This document shows, piece after piece, positions 8,076 to 16,453 of a stretch of DNA of 22,190 nt (position 1 is the stretch's first letter; every line of letters starts with the position of its first letter). Position numbers and translations under genes: made by a program. The notes under the pieces are model-generated. The model searched no databases. It had not been told where the DNA came from and worked only from the letters and a program-made list of their open reading frames with translations. Origin of the DNA: Tritrichomonas foetus. Taxonomy: Eukaryota; Parabasalia; Tritrichomonadida; Tritrichomonadidae. The stretch covers positions 1-22,190 of the forward strand of contig MLAK01001301.1 in the NCBI GenBank assembly GCA_001839685.1, given 5' to 3'.

Positions 8076-9941
8076 CGAATTAGTTGATATAACTTCGTTT
8101 GTGCTTGGAAAACGATCCAATGTCGTCCGAAATGCAAATGTTTGTTGTTCAGGATTTATTACTTCATGTTCTTCATTATGACCAATATTTCGAATTTTGG
8201 ACGAATAAGATTGGGAAATGTTTGTGTTGATTTTTGGAATTCTCAAATTAGAAGTTTGCTTTTCATTTTCGTCCTCTTCTTCTTTTTGATGGACATTTCG
8301 TTTTGAGTGATAATAGCTTTTGGTAATATTCTTTTTGATTTTCTTTTTATTTTCACTCAAAACATCTTCTTCATTATTTTGATTGTCATGATCAACATTA
8401 TTGTTTCCAAAAACATTAATAATTTCTGTTGATATTGTATTATCAACGAAAATTCCTTCATTTTTATAATTATTCACTTCTAATCTTTTATATTCCCCAT
8501 ATTTATTAGCTTCATGCTGATTTTCTTCATAGTTCTTATTGTCAGTTGATTTTTTATTTTTGTGATTAAAAGTGTGATTATGAGACATTTGGTTGATGTT
8601 TTCATTTTGGATTGGCTGATTGAAATTTGAATGTTCTTCATTAGATGATTCTGATGATAATCCAGCTGTATAAATATTGACAGAAATTTGCTGGTCATCA
8701 ATTTTTGTCGACGTTTCATTTTGTACAGAATTAATTTGGTTGAATTGTTTATCTTGTAAACGAATATATTCTTCAATTTCGCGCTCAGTTTGATCATACT
8801 CATTCAATCTTTTACCTCGACTAAAACGACTTTTTGTTGTTCCAATGCTTTGAGAACTATTTATATGACTTAAACTATTTTTACTTTTAATCTTTTGATA
8901 ATTTTTACTCTCATTCATCTTTTGATTCAACTCTTGAATAGTATTGTCACCACTTAAAATATTATTTGTATGAAGTTTATAATTATTCAGATTGTTTATG
9001 GAGTTACTTGGATCGAGGAAAGAATGTTCTTCATCGTTTTCGGTATCATCACCATAAAGGCTTCCAGTTGTACTTGCATATTCTGAACTCATTTCACTAT
9101 TTGCATAAATGTTTTTATCATCACCATATTGTTGATCAAACAATAAATCTCTTTGATATCTTTGTAATCTTCCATCTTTTATAATTAAAATTTTCGTTAA
9201 ATTATCAATATCCAGTAAATCTCCCTCTTCTTCAATTTGTGTAACTTTTTTCTTTTTAAATCGACCAATTTTGATATTTTTTGATTCGAATTTTGTTTTT
9301 GAAAAAATAAAAGATGATTTATTTTCAGTTGGTACTTTTTTTGATACTCTCACAGATGATGCTGATTTTCCAAAATTAGTAGATTTAGGTGTAGAGTTTG
9401 TCAATCTTGCAGATTTAGTATTTAGATTAAAATTATTAGAATTTCGAAGTTTTGTTTGGTTAGAAGAAATTCTGAGACCTGATCTATTTCTCATCATGGA
9501 CATTAAAGCATCAGATGGGTCAACAGAAAAAGTTGAAATCAAAGAATTCCGATTTTGCATTCGTGAATGATAAAATTTTTCACATTCTTTTTTTTGCCTC
9601 CTTTTTATTGCGTTTCTGCTTCTTTCCCTATCCTGCATGAGTATTTCATTTCTATGTTGTAAGTCCTCGCGTGCCTCAACATTTCGCACATTTAAATAAT
9701 TTGATGTTTTGTCAAGAATCGATTTATTATCGAAGTACCACTGTCTATCAAATAAACTTAATTCGTCTCTTTGCTTTTGTTGGATTTTGAAAAATAAATC
9801 TTCCGTTTCTTTATCGAAATCATTTATTTTCTCTTGAAGGGCTGGATCAACTCGAGGGCTTCGGGGACTTTGGGCGACTACTGGGTGATAAGAATTCGAA
9901 CGAATTGGGCTCACAGTCGAGACTGAGCGGGTGTTTCGCAT
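8073..9941 (-). CDS. Coiled-coil, Asn/Lys-rich protein of unknown function
   Basis: A 622-residue protein with no domain I can name confidently. Residues 1-30 are basic and contain three Ser-Pro sites (SPIRS, SPRSPR), potential targets of proline-directed kinases. Residues 33-125 are a charged helical region (from EKINDFDKETEDLF to KRRQKKECEKFYHSR) likely to form a coiled coil. Its KQRDELSLFDRQW segment resembles a group of conserved hypothetical trichomonad proteins that I recall only in general terms. From about residue 150 the protein is Ser/Asn/Lys-rich and largely disordered, with a short ordered-looking patch around LLDIDNLTKILIIKDG and acidic stretches nearer the C-terminus. No signal peptide or membrane segment is visible. 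The first 40 codons are clearly richer in C and G than the rest. A duplicated 14-bp motif lies upstream. The open frame is convincing; function is unknown. Confidence 0.75.
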   Translation of the reverse strand: MRNTRSVSTVSPIRSNSYHPVVAQSPRSPRVDPALQEKINDFDKETEDLFFKIQQKQRDELSLFDRQWYFDNKSILDKTSNYLNVRNVEAREDLQHRNEILMQDRERSRNAIKRRQKKECEKFYHSRMQNRNSLISTFSVDPSDALMSMMRNRSGLRISSNQTKLRNSNNFNLNTKSARLTNSTPKSTNFGKSASSVRVSKKVPTENKSSFIFSKTKFESKNIKIGRFKKKKVTQIEEEGDLLDIDNLTKILIIKDGRLQRYQRDLLFDQQYGDDKNIYANSEMSSEYASTTGSLYGDDTENDEEHSFLDPSNSINNLNNYKLHTNNILSGDNTIQELNQKMNESKNYQKIKSKNSLSHINSSQSIGTTKSRFSRGKRLNEYDQTEREIEEYIRLQDKQFNQINSVQNETSTKIDDQQISVNIYTAGLSSESSNEEHSNFNQPIQNENINQMSHNHTFNHKNKKSTDNKNYEENQHEANKYGEYKRLEVNNYKNEGIFVDNTISTEIINVFGNNNVDHDNQNNEEDVLSENKKKIKKNITKSYYHSKRNVHQKEEEDENEKQTSNLRIPKINTNISQSYSSKIRNIGHNEEHEVINPEQQTFAFRTTLDRFPSTNEVISTNS

Positions 9942-9952
9942 GGATGATCTTC

Positions 9953-10012
9953 AACTTTTTGTTTAGTATTCAAAATTCTATGATAACGTACTATATTGAA
10001 CTTTTTGTTTAG
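9953..10012 (-). promoter_or_regulatory. Duplicated 14-bp motif upstream of the coiled-coil gene
   Basis: AACTTTTTGTTTAG is present at 9953-9966 and 9999-10012 (46-bp period). In gene orientation this is CTAAACAAAAAGTT, with the nearer copy ending 11 bp before the ATG. Between that copy and the ATG lies TCATCC (TCA at 9947-9945), which fits TCA-pyrimidine of the trichomonad initiator. The duplication suggests a regulatory site, unproven. Confidence 0.4.
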
Positions 10013-10421
10013 ATAATTGGTTATTTAGTTCAATGAATTTCGGGAAATCGTCTGATAATTTTACAGCTTTAACTATGGGCATACTTGTGTTTAGACAAAA
10101 TTATTCACATGAACTATTTAATAAAACTATTGTGAATTTAAAAAAAGCATGAGAAAATGAAATTTGAGATGAATGATAATTGGCGGGAATAAAAAAAAGC
10201 TGGTGTTATTATATTCACATTAATGAATTTAAGATGGCTAGAATGTATAGTTGATTTTATTTCTCTCAAGTTTTCTACATTCTAACTTCCATTGAAGTTT
10301 TGATGTGGTTTTTCTTTGTTTATTTGGTCGTTTCAATGGCAAATTTGGCGGTTTTCATAGCTTATTTGGTCTTAAATCACATAGGTGTTTTCACCTGAGG
10401 AATTCGTATTAGAGTTGATAA

Positions 10422-10589
10422 TCTATACTTGCATACTTAAGAGGAGAGTATCTCAAATTTTATCATAACGGCCAGATAAGATTAGGGGATCTTATTCAGG
10501 CTACAGAGTATTTGAGATCCGGAGATGACTTAAAACAGCACAATCTTAGTGGATATATCGGCCAAGAAAATATGAATAATGTTCAATGA
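10422..10589 (+). other. GC-richer open island, possible gene remnant or RNA
   Basis: A frame open for 55 codons between a TAA (10419-10421) and a TGA (10587-10589) encodes protein-like sequence (for example GQIRLGDLIQATEYLRSGDD) but has no ATG until near its end. The base composition contrasts with the surrounding spacer. The same segment carries nested inverted repeats (10450-10518). I recognise no protein family, tRNA or snRNA in it. Confidence 0.25.
10450..10518. repeat. Nested inverted repeats with hairpin potential
   Basis: The outer arms ATCTCAAAT (10450-10458) and ATTTGAGAT (10510-10518) are perfect complements. Inside them, GATAAGAT (10475-10482) can pair with ATCTTATT (10489-10496), with one G-U or A-C pair depending on strand, across a 6-base loop TAGGGG. 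This is compatible with a small structured RNA or a cruciform; it matches no RNA family I know. Confidence 0.4.
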
Positions 10590-10773
10590 AATGTGGTTGG
10601 TAAATTACCTGAAAAACCGTAACTTAACAAGGTTAATTTTGGCCTAGTCGATAAACTTTTGATAAGATGATTGAACATTCTTTTCTTGATCAAGATTCAA
10701 AACCATTTTTACATTTCCTACCAAATTAAGAATCCAAAATAGCTTAGAGATCTCAATCATTATTCAAAGGAGG

Positions 10774-10817
<44 letters not shown>
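10774..10817. repeat. Poly(A) tract, 44 bp
   Basis: An uninterrupted run of 44 A on the plus strand, 169 bp beyond the Myb stop codon. No target-site duplication is visible around it, so a retroposition tail is not supported. Confidence 0.85.
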
Positions 10818-10818
<1 letters not shown>

Positions 10819-10985
10819 AATATTTTCCATGTTTAAATTTTATATAAAATTCAATGGTATTATAATCATTTCATGATAAACATCTCTTTTCATCCACGTT
10901 TTCATGTCATTGACGTTTTCATACTTTTTTTTTTTTTCCTTTTCTCTTCTTTTCATCAAAAAGAAGAGAAATTAACTAATTAACT

Positions 10986-12062
10986 CTATATATGTTTTGT
11001 GCTCAATGACAGGGCTTTGTGAGAAAAAAGCGGAGGAAGACCAAAACCACAATTTAGACTCCCGCGAAATAAGTCATCGTTTCCAAGTATTTCTGTGATT
11101 GGTGGTAAAACTAATTTAGCGGAATTTCTTTGATTATTTGAATTTTGTTGATTATTGGAATTTCCAGTCGGATGAAGTTGGTGAGGGGAAACGTCAAAAA
11201 TCCTCTTGTAGTCGTTAATTTGTTGTTCGTATGAAGGATTGAAGCCGAGGTTCTGTGTTTGGATGGCAGTTTGAATAGCTCGAAATGATCGTGTTTCAGA
11301 AACCGTTTTCTTGGGAACTTTTTCAATGCTAAGTGAAGTAATTTGAGACAATTGAGAAGCCGGTGCTGATGAAACCGTACTAATTGTGGGCTTTCCGTTA
11401 GAATGTCTATTTTGATGTTCTTTTTCATGATGCTTCAGAGACTTGAACATCAAATCCTCTTCTTCGTTCTGAATATTCACGAGTTGATAAAAATGATATC
11501 TACATTGCGCGTCTGATCGATTTCCAAGTGCCGCTGCCACTTTCGTCCATGCATGATCGCCAAATCTTGTAACAGCATCCACGAGTCTCGCTTCTTCTTC
11601 GGGAGTCCATAAAACCTTACTTATACGAGGGTCGAGTCCCCTGAACCATCTTTGGCTGCATTGCGCACGAGTTCTTCCGCCACCAACAAATTGGGTGACT
11701 GGGCCCCATGAATCGAGTCCGTAGAGATGAATTCCGGCTAATAAACGAATGTCTTCATCTTGTGTCCAACTTCTGGCCTTCCTTCGATTGTCGGTATTAT
11801 TATTATTTTGGTTATCGATATTTTGGCTGTTTTGTGAATTTGCAACAGATAGGATGTCAGAAATCTTATCGACAGCTTTGGTCGAGTTGGTTTCGATAAG
11901 AAAATGCTGAGAACATTCGTGATATGAAATCGAACCTTTAATAAAAAGTGATAAGTTGTTTTCAAGGAAGGAAATCTGTTCAGGAGAAAGCTCACAACTA
12001 GATGCTTCTCTAGCAGTGGCCATGCCGACAGCAACAATTGGGTCAAATGCTTTGGAGCTCAT
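10986..12062 (-). CDS. R2R3 Myb DNA-binding protein (trichomonad type)
   Basis: A 358-residue nuclear transcription-factor candidate. Residues 26-72 are an acidic helical N-terminal module (ELSPEQISFLENN, then YHECSQHFL) that I associate with trichomonad Myb proteins. An Asn-rich linker (75-92) follows. R2 spans about 97-143 with Trp99, Trp119 and Trp139 at the regular 19-residue spacing. R3 spans about 149-196 with Trp152 and Trp172, the third position being aromatic (Phe191) as is common. Signature segments are GGGRTRAQCSQRWFRGLDP and ALGNRSDAQCRYHF. The C-terminal 160 residues are Ser/Asn/Gln-rich and probably disordered. Related Trichomonas vaginalis factors bind promoter elements and regulate transcription; the targets here are unknown. 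The ATG is preceded by TTCAAT, and a perfect 25-bp duplication lies 54 bp upstream. It ends with TAG, unlike its neighbours. Confidence 0.92.
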   Translation of the reverse strand: MSSKAFDPIVAVGMATAREASSCELSPEQISFLENNLSLFIKGSISYHECSQHFLIETNSTKAVDKISDILSVANSQNSQNIDNQNNNNTDNRRKARSWTQDEDIRLLAGIHLYGLDSWGPVTQFVGGGRTRAQCSQRWFRGLDPRISKVLWTPEEEARLVDAVTRFGDHAWTKVAAALGNRSDAQCRYHFYQLVNIQNEEEDLMFKSLKHHEKEHQNRHSNGKPTISTVSSAPASQLSQITSLSIEKVPKKTVSETRSFRAIQTAIQTQNLGFNPSYEQQINDYKRIFDVSPHQLHPTGNSNNQQNSNNQRNSAKLVLPPITEILGNDDLFRGSLNCGFGLPPLFSHKALSLSTKHI

Positions 12063-12064
12063 AT

Positions 12065-12067
12065 TGA
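12065..12067 (-). promoter_or_regulatory. TCA beside the Myb start codon
   Basis: On the minus strand the sequence is TTCAAT followed directly by ATG, placing TCA three bases before the start codon. It is compatible with an initiator giving a very short leader. Confidence 0.3.
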
Positions 12068-12115
12068 ATAATAGTGATTCTTATATAGAAAAAGTGGAAA
12101 TTATATTTTAAATTA

Positions 12116-12168
12116 ATTTTATGTGTGAAGATTAAGAAAATGTATTTTATGTGTGAAGATTAAGAAAA
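12116..12168. repeat. Perfect 25-bp direct duplication upstream of the Myb gene
   Basis: Identical 25-bp copies at 12116-12140 and 12144-12168, each starting ATTTTATGTGTGAAG and ending TTAAGAAAA, are separated by TGT (28-bp period). The nearer copy is 54 bp upstream of the Myb ATG, within probable promoter distance. Confidence 0.7.
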
Positions 12169-13136
12169 CTTTCAATGCATTTCATTGAATATTGTGCTTT
12201 ATTGAAATATTTGTGAATATAAAATTAAATTTTGAAATCGAACTTTTAATGAATCTCAAAATCCAAAAGATCTCTTGTTTCGATAATTTTGTTATAAATC
12301 GTGAAAAATTATAAATTTAAAATGGATAAGCCGAGATATGTTATTCGTTTAATATTATTTTTTGAAAAGTCACCAAATAAATTGTTCTCAATTATTAGGA
12401 AGAATAAACAAATTCGACTTTTTCTTTTTTCACCTATTTTTTATTCATTCAAATTAATTTCGTCATTGAATTATTTATGAGACAGAATTTAATTGTGAAG
12501 AAATACGATATGAAAATTGAGAAGCATTCATTTGGTATTAATTTTGATTTTTGGCGAAAATTTTACATGATATCCAGTTAATTTCGAACAAGTGATCGAC
12601 ATCTCGAGAAACACCATATGAGATGATTTGAAGATTTTGAATGAAGTTGAATATTTATGTATTCAATTTAATCGATTAAATTTTCAATATTTCAACGTAT
12701 AAACATTGAAAAATTAAAGAATCAAATAGATAAATTTGAAATACACATATCTTGTTCTATATAATAGATGACCATAAATTTTATGGTGATATAATTAATT
12801 AAATGTAATCTTTCCTTTACTTTTTGGTTAAACATCCATTTAGGCCGATTTTCAAAAATTGATTATTTGAGATATGCATTTTATGGATTTGCATTTGGAG
12901 ATGGCACAATCAAAAATGATAGAAGAGTTAAATTCTAAATGTACAAAATATTTTTTTTTGGAAAGATTCGTTGAAATATTTTTTTTATTGTTATTATTGT
13001 AATTTCACGTATTTAAAACCCTGTTCCACACAAATTTAACATTAAAATATTTCCTTTTTTGAATAATAATAATTTTTTATGATTATATTATATATTCTAC
13101 ATCACTTAAAGATTACACATTTGTGATGTTTATTAA

Positions 13137-13268
13137 AATTGGTATCTTGGAAAATGGCTTGTTGTAGGTTTCAATGCGGGTAAGAGGGTTTCTGTTAATC
13201 CTGAATGTCAGAAAAACAATCTTCCGCTTGGCTTGTTGATGGTTGCTGAAAGACCATTTACAGATTGA
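13137..13268 (+). other. GC-richer open island, possible gene remnant
   Basis: From just after a TAA (13134-13136) to a TGA (13266-13268), 43 codons are open and encode protein-like sequence (GKWLVVGFNAGKRVSVNP, then LPLGLLMVAERPF) quite unlike translated spacer. There is no early ATG. TGGCTTGTTG occurs twice within the island, near 13155 and 13229. I recognise no family; decayed gene, exon-like remnant or chance are all possible. Confidence 0.25.
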
Positions 13269-14051
13269 ATTTTATATTTTCGAAAATTTATGCAGCATAC
13301 TTTGTCTTCATAACATGAATCATTTCTTGAATGAAATAAAACAAGTCTTGATAACTGCAGATCTTAATTAAAAATTTGGAATACAATAATAATCCCAACA
13401 AATTGAATGAATTATTGACATTTTTTATTCAATAAAATTTTATAAATCAATGATAAACAACAGTATATATTATATTATTTTACGATTTTAACAGTCTTAA
13501 GTGAATGATGCCGATGAATTCATAGTTTTCAACAAGTTTTTCTTTAATCTAAACAATTATCGTTTTTTTTTTTCATGTGTAGCTACACATAACTTATGTT
13601 TAAATTAGTCGGGTATTACATGGTACCCTACAAAAATTTCAAATACCTGATGTTGTTATTAAATGTATTACTAATAAAGGTACATCATATTTCAATTATT
13701 ATTACTTGTCATTAAATTTCCAAATTATTTTCACATTTCACATTTTTAATCTTTTCCTGAACGATTTATATCTTGTTATTTGAATACATATATCACAATA
13801 ATTGACGATTCTCATTTTCGACAAACTCAATATTAAAAATGCAACATTCCATCAATTTTGGAAAAATGACTCAAAACATATTTTTATCATAAAATCTATC
13901 ATTTATAAAAGAAAGAATTTCAGTGATTACGAAACACACTTTTCATAATAAGAAAGAATAATGGATAATGAAAAGTTTTTGAAAGATTTTTTTAGTTATA
14001 TATTAATGGGTATAATTGCTCTATTAAGAATCAGTTTTCTACTCAAATGCA

Positions 14052-14055
14052 TTTA
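14052..14055 (-). terminator. TAAA overlapping the ABC gene stop
   Basis: On the minus strand the TAA stop (14055-14053) continues with A, forming TAAA, the parabasalid-type polyadenylation signal. Confidence 0.45.
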
Positions 14056-15924
14056 TTGAAGTTGGAATTTAACTAAATCCGCATAAATACCATCATGAGT
14101 TAATAATTCCTGATGTGTTCCTTCTTCCACTATATGACCTTCTTGGAAAACTAAAATTCTGTCGGCATTAATAACTGTTGCAAGACGATGGGCTACCATA
14201 ATTGCAGTCTTTCCTTTACGGAATTGTTCTAATGATTGTTGAACCAATAATTCACTCTCTGTATCTAATGCTGCTGTTGCTTCATCTAATAATAAAACAG
14301 GTGAATTTTTCATAATTGCTCTTGAAATACATATTCTTTGTTTTTGACCTCCACTTAATGATGTTTGTTGAACTAATGCTTGATAGTTATTTGGAATTTC
14401 CATGATAAAGTTATGTGCATTTCCTACTTGTGCTGATTGTGCAATTTCTGCTTCTCTTGTTCTTGGATCATTCTTCTTTTTATTCTTACTTTTACTTTTA
14501 TCAGCAACATCATTTGAACCATATGCAATATTATCAGCAATATTCATGGTAAACATAACTGGACTTTGTGGAACAATAGATATTTGTGAACGAACAAATT
14601 CTGGTGATAATTCTCGAACGTCAACATCATCAATGAAAATTTGACCAGAATCGATTTCATAAAATCGTTGAATTAATTGCAATGTTGTTGATTTTCCACA
14701 ACCACTTTCACCTACAAATGCAACAGTTTCTCCTGGATTAATAATAAAACTTAGATGTTCAATTGCATTATTCTTGGCAGTTGCATATTTAAATGTAACA
14801 TCACGAAATTCAATTTTTCCTTGAATACTCTTGATTTTATGTTTGTTGTCTTCTGCAACTTTAATATAATTCTTGCCTTCTTTTCGTTTCATTTTAGGTT
14901 CACGTTCAATTACATCTAATACTTTAGCACATGAAACCAATGTCTTTTTAACATCATCTGAGATTGTCATCGCTTGACTGAATCCCATTGTAGCAAAAGA
15001 CAAAGACATTAAAATGATAAATAAGTCACCTGCTTGATAACCTTTTTGTGGTTGCCTAATAATCAAATATGAAGCATAGTATAAAACACCTGCAGTCATT
15101 CCATTCAATATTAATGAAATGAAAAATTCTTTCACTCCTTGAACTAAGCTTGTCTTTCTGAAAACTTTATCGACTTCAGTTAAAGATTTTTTGTAGTTTT
15201 CAGCTTCTTTTAATTCACAATCGAACGACTTAATTGTTCTGAATGATGTCATAACTTCTTCAGCTTTATTAGCTGCTTCAGATGAACTTTGATTATATTG
15301 CACCCATATTTTATCAACTGCTTTCTCACCAACCAAATAAACAATACATGATAGAATGACACAACCAATTCCAACTAATCCGCATTCCCAAATTGTTACT
15401 AAAGCTAAAATAATTCCACCTATTGATTGTGCCAAATTTTGAACTGTTGTACAGATTTTATCAATAAATATTTCATGAATCATTGTTGCGTCTTGCGAAA
15501 TTCTTCCTACCATGACACCAGTTGGTACTTGATCATAATATTCAATATCTTGTTCCATATATGAGTGATATAAATTCTTTCTAATGTCTCTCATGAAGTA
15601 AGGATTTGCTATTGTTCTAAATAAGAAATTAAGTGCTGTTGCAACTAAATTTCCTATTTGAAAATAAATCATCTTGTAAATCACTTTTGTCAAGCCTGGC
15701 ATGATGCTTCCAGATGTACCAAATGAATTTGTCATATCGCCCATAAAAACAGACATCAATAATGGTAAAGCACCTGCTATAATTGCAAATAGATAAGTAA
15801 ATATTAAAATAGCTTTGTTCGAGAAATATTTCATCATTCGAAGAAATTCATTTCCTTTTCTTTCAACCATATCATCAAGACTTCCTTGTTGCTTGAACAC
15901 TGATGTATTTCCTGGTGGAGGCAT
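14053..15924 (-). CDS. ABCB-type half ABC transporter (leftward)
   Basis: A 623-residue half transporter with one membrane domain followed by one ATPase domain, the usual length for ABCB half molecules; it must dimerise. Membrane segments start near residues 38-62 and 80-105, and a typical intracellular coupling region (YMEQDIEYYDQVPTGVMVGR, about 122-141) follows. ATPase motifs are all present: Walker A GESGCGKS 405-412, Q-loop Gln453, signature LSGGQ 523-527, Walker B Asp547 with catalytic Glu548, and switch His579. The site should be competent for ATP hydrolysis. A Lys-rich insertion (about 470-487) sits between Q-loop and signature, in the helical subdomain. The family exports lipids, peptides or drugs; the substrate and membrane cannot be told. 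No targeting signal is evident. It is divergent from the next ABC gene, a plausible heterodimer partner. The start is supported by a normal short N-terminus. Confidence 0.92.
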   Translation of the reverse strand: MPPPGNTSVFKQQGSLDDMVERKGNEFLRMMKYFSNKAILIFTYLFAIIAGALPLLMSVFMGDMTNSFGTSGSIMPGLTKVIYKMIYFQIGNLVATALNFLFRTIANPYFMRDIRKNLYHSYMEQDIEYYDQVPTGVMVGRISQDATMIHEIFIDKICTTVQNLAQSIGGIILALVTIWECGLVGIGCVILSCIVYLVGEKAVDKIWVQYNQSSSEAANKAEEVMTSFRTIKSFDCELKEAENYKKSLTEVDKVFRKTSLVQGVKEFFISLILNGMTAGVLYYASYLIIRQPQKGYQAGDLFIILMSLSFATMGFSQAMTISDDVKKTLVSCAKVLDVIEREPKMKRKEGKNYIKVAEDNKHKIKSIQGKIEFRDVTFKYATAKNNAIEHLSFIINPGETVAFVGESGCGKSTTLQLIQRFYEIDSGQIFIDDVDVRELSPEFVRSQISIVPQSPVMFTMNIADNIAYGSNDVADKSKSKNKKKNDPRTREAEIAQSAQVGNAHNFIMEIPNNYQALVQQTSLSGGQKQRICISRAIMKNSPVLLLDEATAALDTESELLVQQSLEQFRKGKTAIMVAHRLATVINADRILVFQEGHIVEEGTHQELLTHDGIYADLVKFQLQ

Positions 15925-16228
15925 GTTATTGGAATTATTAAATTATAAATGATGTGAAAATTTTGAGTGTGTGTTCAGATAAAATTATTTCTGATTGATC
16001 ATTAACTTTTTCAATTGAAAAATAGCCAATTAATATTTCTATGAATTGATCATTATTCTGAATATTCTATCAGAAAAAATGATGGGATATTCAAATATTT
16101 TCATCGTTACTCAAACAGACTAAAAATTCCATTCAATTTCTATCGCAGATAAGCCATTCTATACTCTTATTTTATCCACATTCAGGGATTTTTTTTGATC
16201 GCGAAAGAAATTTCCTGGTCGCTAAAGC

Positions 16229-16248
16229 TAGAAATAATTATATTTCTA
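16229..16248. repeat. 20-bp inverted repeat between the ABC genes
   Basis: TAGAAATA-ATTA-TATTTCTA has perfect 8-bp arms around a 4-bp centre. It lies about 50 bp from the midpoint between the two start codons. Symmetric sites often bind dimeric regulators, but an AT palindrome can also arise by chance. Confidence 0.4.
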
Positions 16249-16405
16249 TGAAGAAATATATACTATCACTATGACGACCTTACCGAAGATCTCCGAAACA
16301 AAGAAAAGTCAGCCTTTTGTATACTTCTTCACAAAAATTGAAAAAATAAATTCCCCAAACTATTCAATTTATTTCAATAGTTTATCGTAAATTTATCATC
16401 ATGTT

Positions 16406-16435
16406 TTTTTCACTTCATATTTTTTCACTTCATAT
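16406..16435. repeat. Tandem 15-bp duplication before the rightward ABC gene
   Basis: TTTTTCACTTCATAT is repeated without spacer at 16406-16420 and 16421-16435, ending 15 bp before the ATG. It overlaps the likely core promoter of the gene. Confidence 0.65.
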
Positions 16436-16447
16436 TTTATTCTGTCT

Positions 16448-16453
16448 TCAATG
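16448..16453 (+). promoter_or_regulatory. TCA directly abutting the ABC start codon
   Basis: The arrangement TCA-ATG is the same as at 1901-1906. It is compatible with an initiator at the start codon and an almost leaderless mRNA. Confidence 0.3.

Larger units (their letters stand above)
9942..10985. other. 1-kb spacer between two leftward genes
   Basis: It contains the promoter region of the coiled-coil gene at its left end, the 3' flank of the Myb gene at its right end, a GC-richer island with hairpin potential (10422-10589) and a 44-bp A tract. No complete gene is supported. Confidence 0.65.
12063..14052. other. 2-kb AT-rich spacer, no supported gene
   Basis: It lies between the start of the Myb gene and the stop of the leftward ABC transporter gene. 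It holds the 25-bp duplication upstream of Myb (12116-12168) and a GC-richer open island (13137-13268). The rest is low-complexity AT sequence without convincing frames or RNA motifs. Confidence 0.65.
15925..16450. promoter_or_regulatory. Shared intergenic region of a divergent ABC gene pair
   Basis: These 526 bp separate the start codons of two head-to-head ABC half-transporter genes, so both promoters must lie here. Near the middle is a perfect inverted repeat (16229-16248). Directly before the rightward gene is a 15-bp tandem duplication (16406-16435). The stretch at 16190-16320 is somewhat richer in G and C. Joint regulation is an inference from the arrangement. Confidence 0.5.

Noticed and set aside
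8480..8803. A 107-codon minus-strand frame inside the coiled-coil gene
   Set aside because: It overlaps the longer gene on the same strand in another frame and its Lys/Ile/Ser-rich product is a typical frame shadow.
10475..10520. AGATTAG and ACAGAG pieces suggesting a U6 or other spliceosomal RNA
   Set aside because: The pieces are in the wrong order and spacing and no further U6, U2, U4 or U5 signatures are present.
10774..10817. Poly(A) tail of a retroposed gene copy
   Set aside because: No target-site duplication flanks the tract and the adjacent sequence does not look like a processed gene end.
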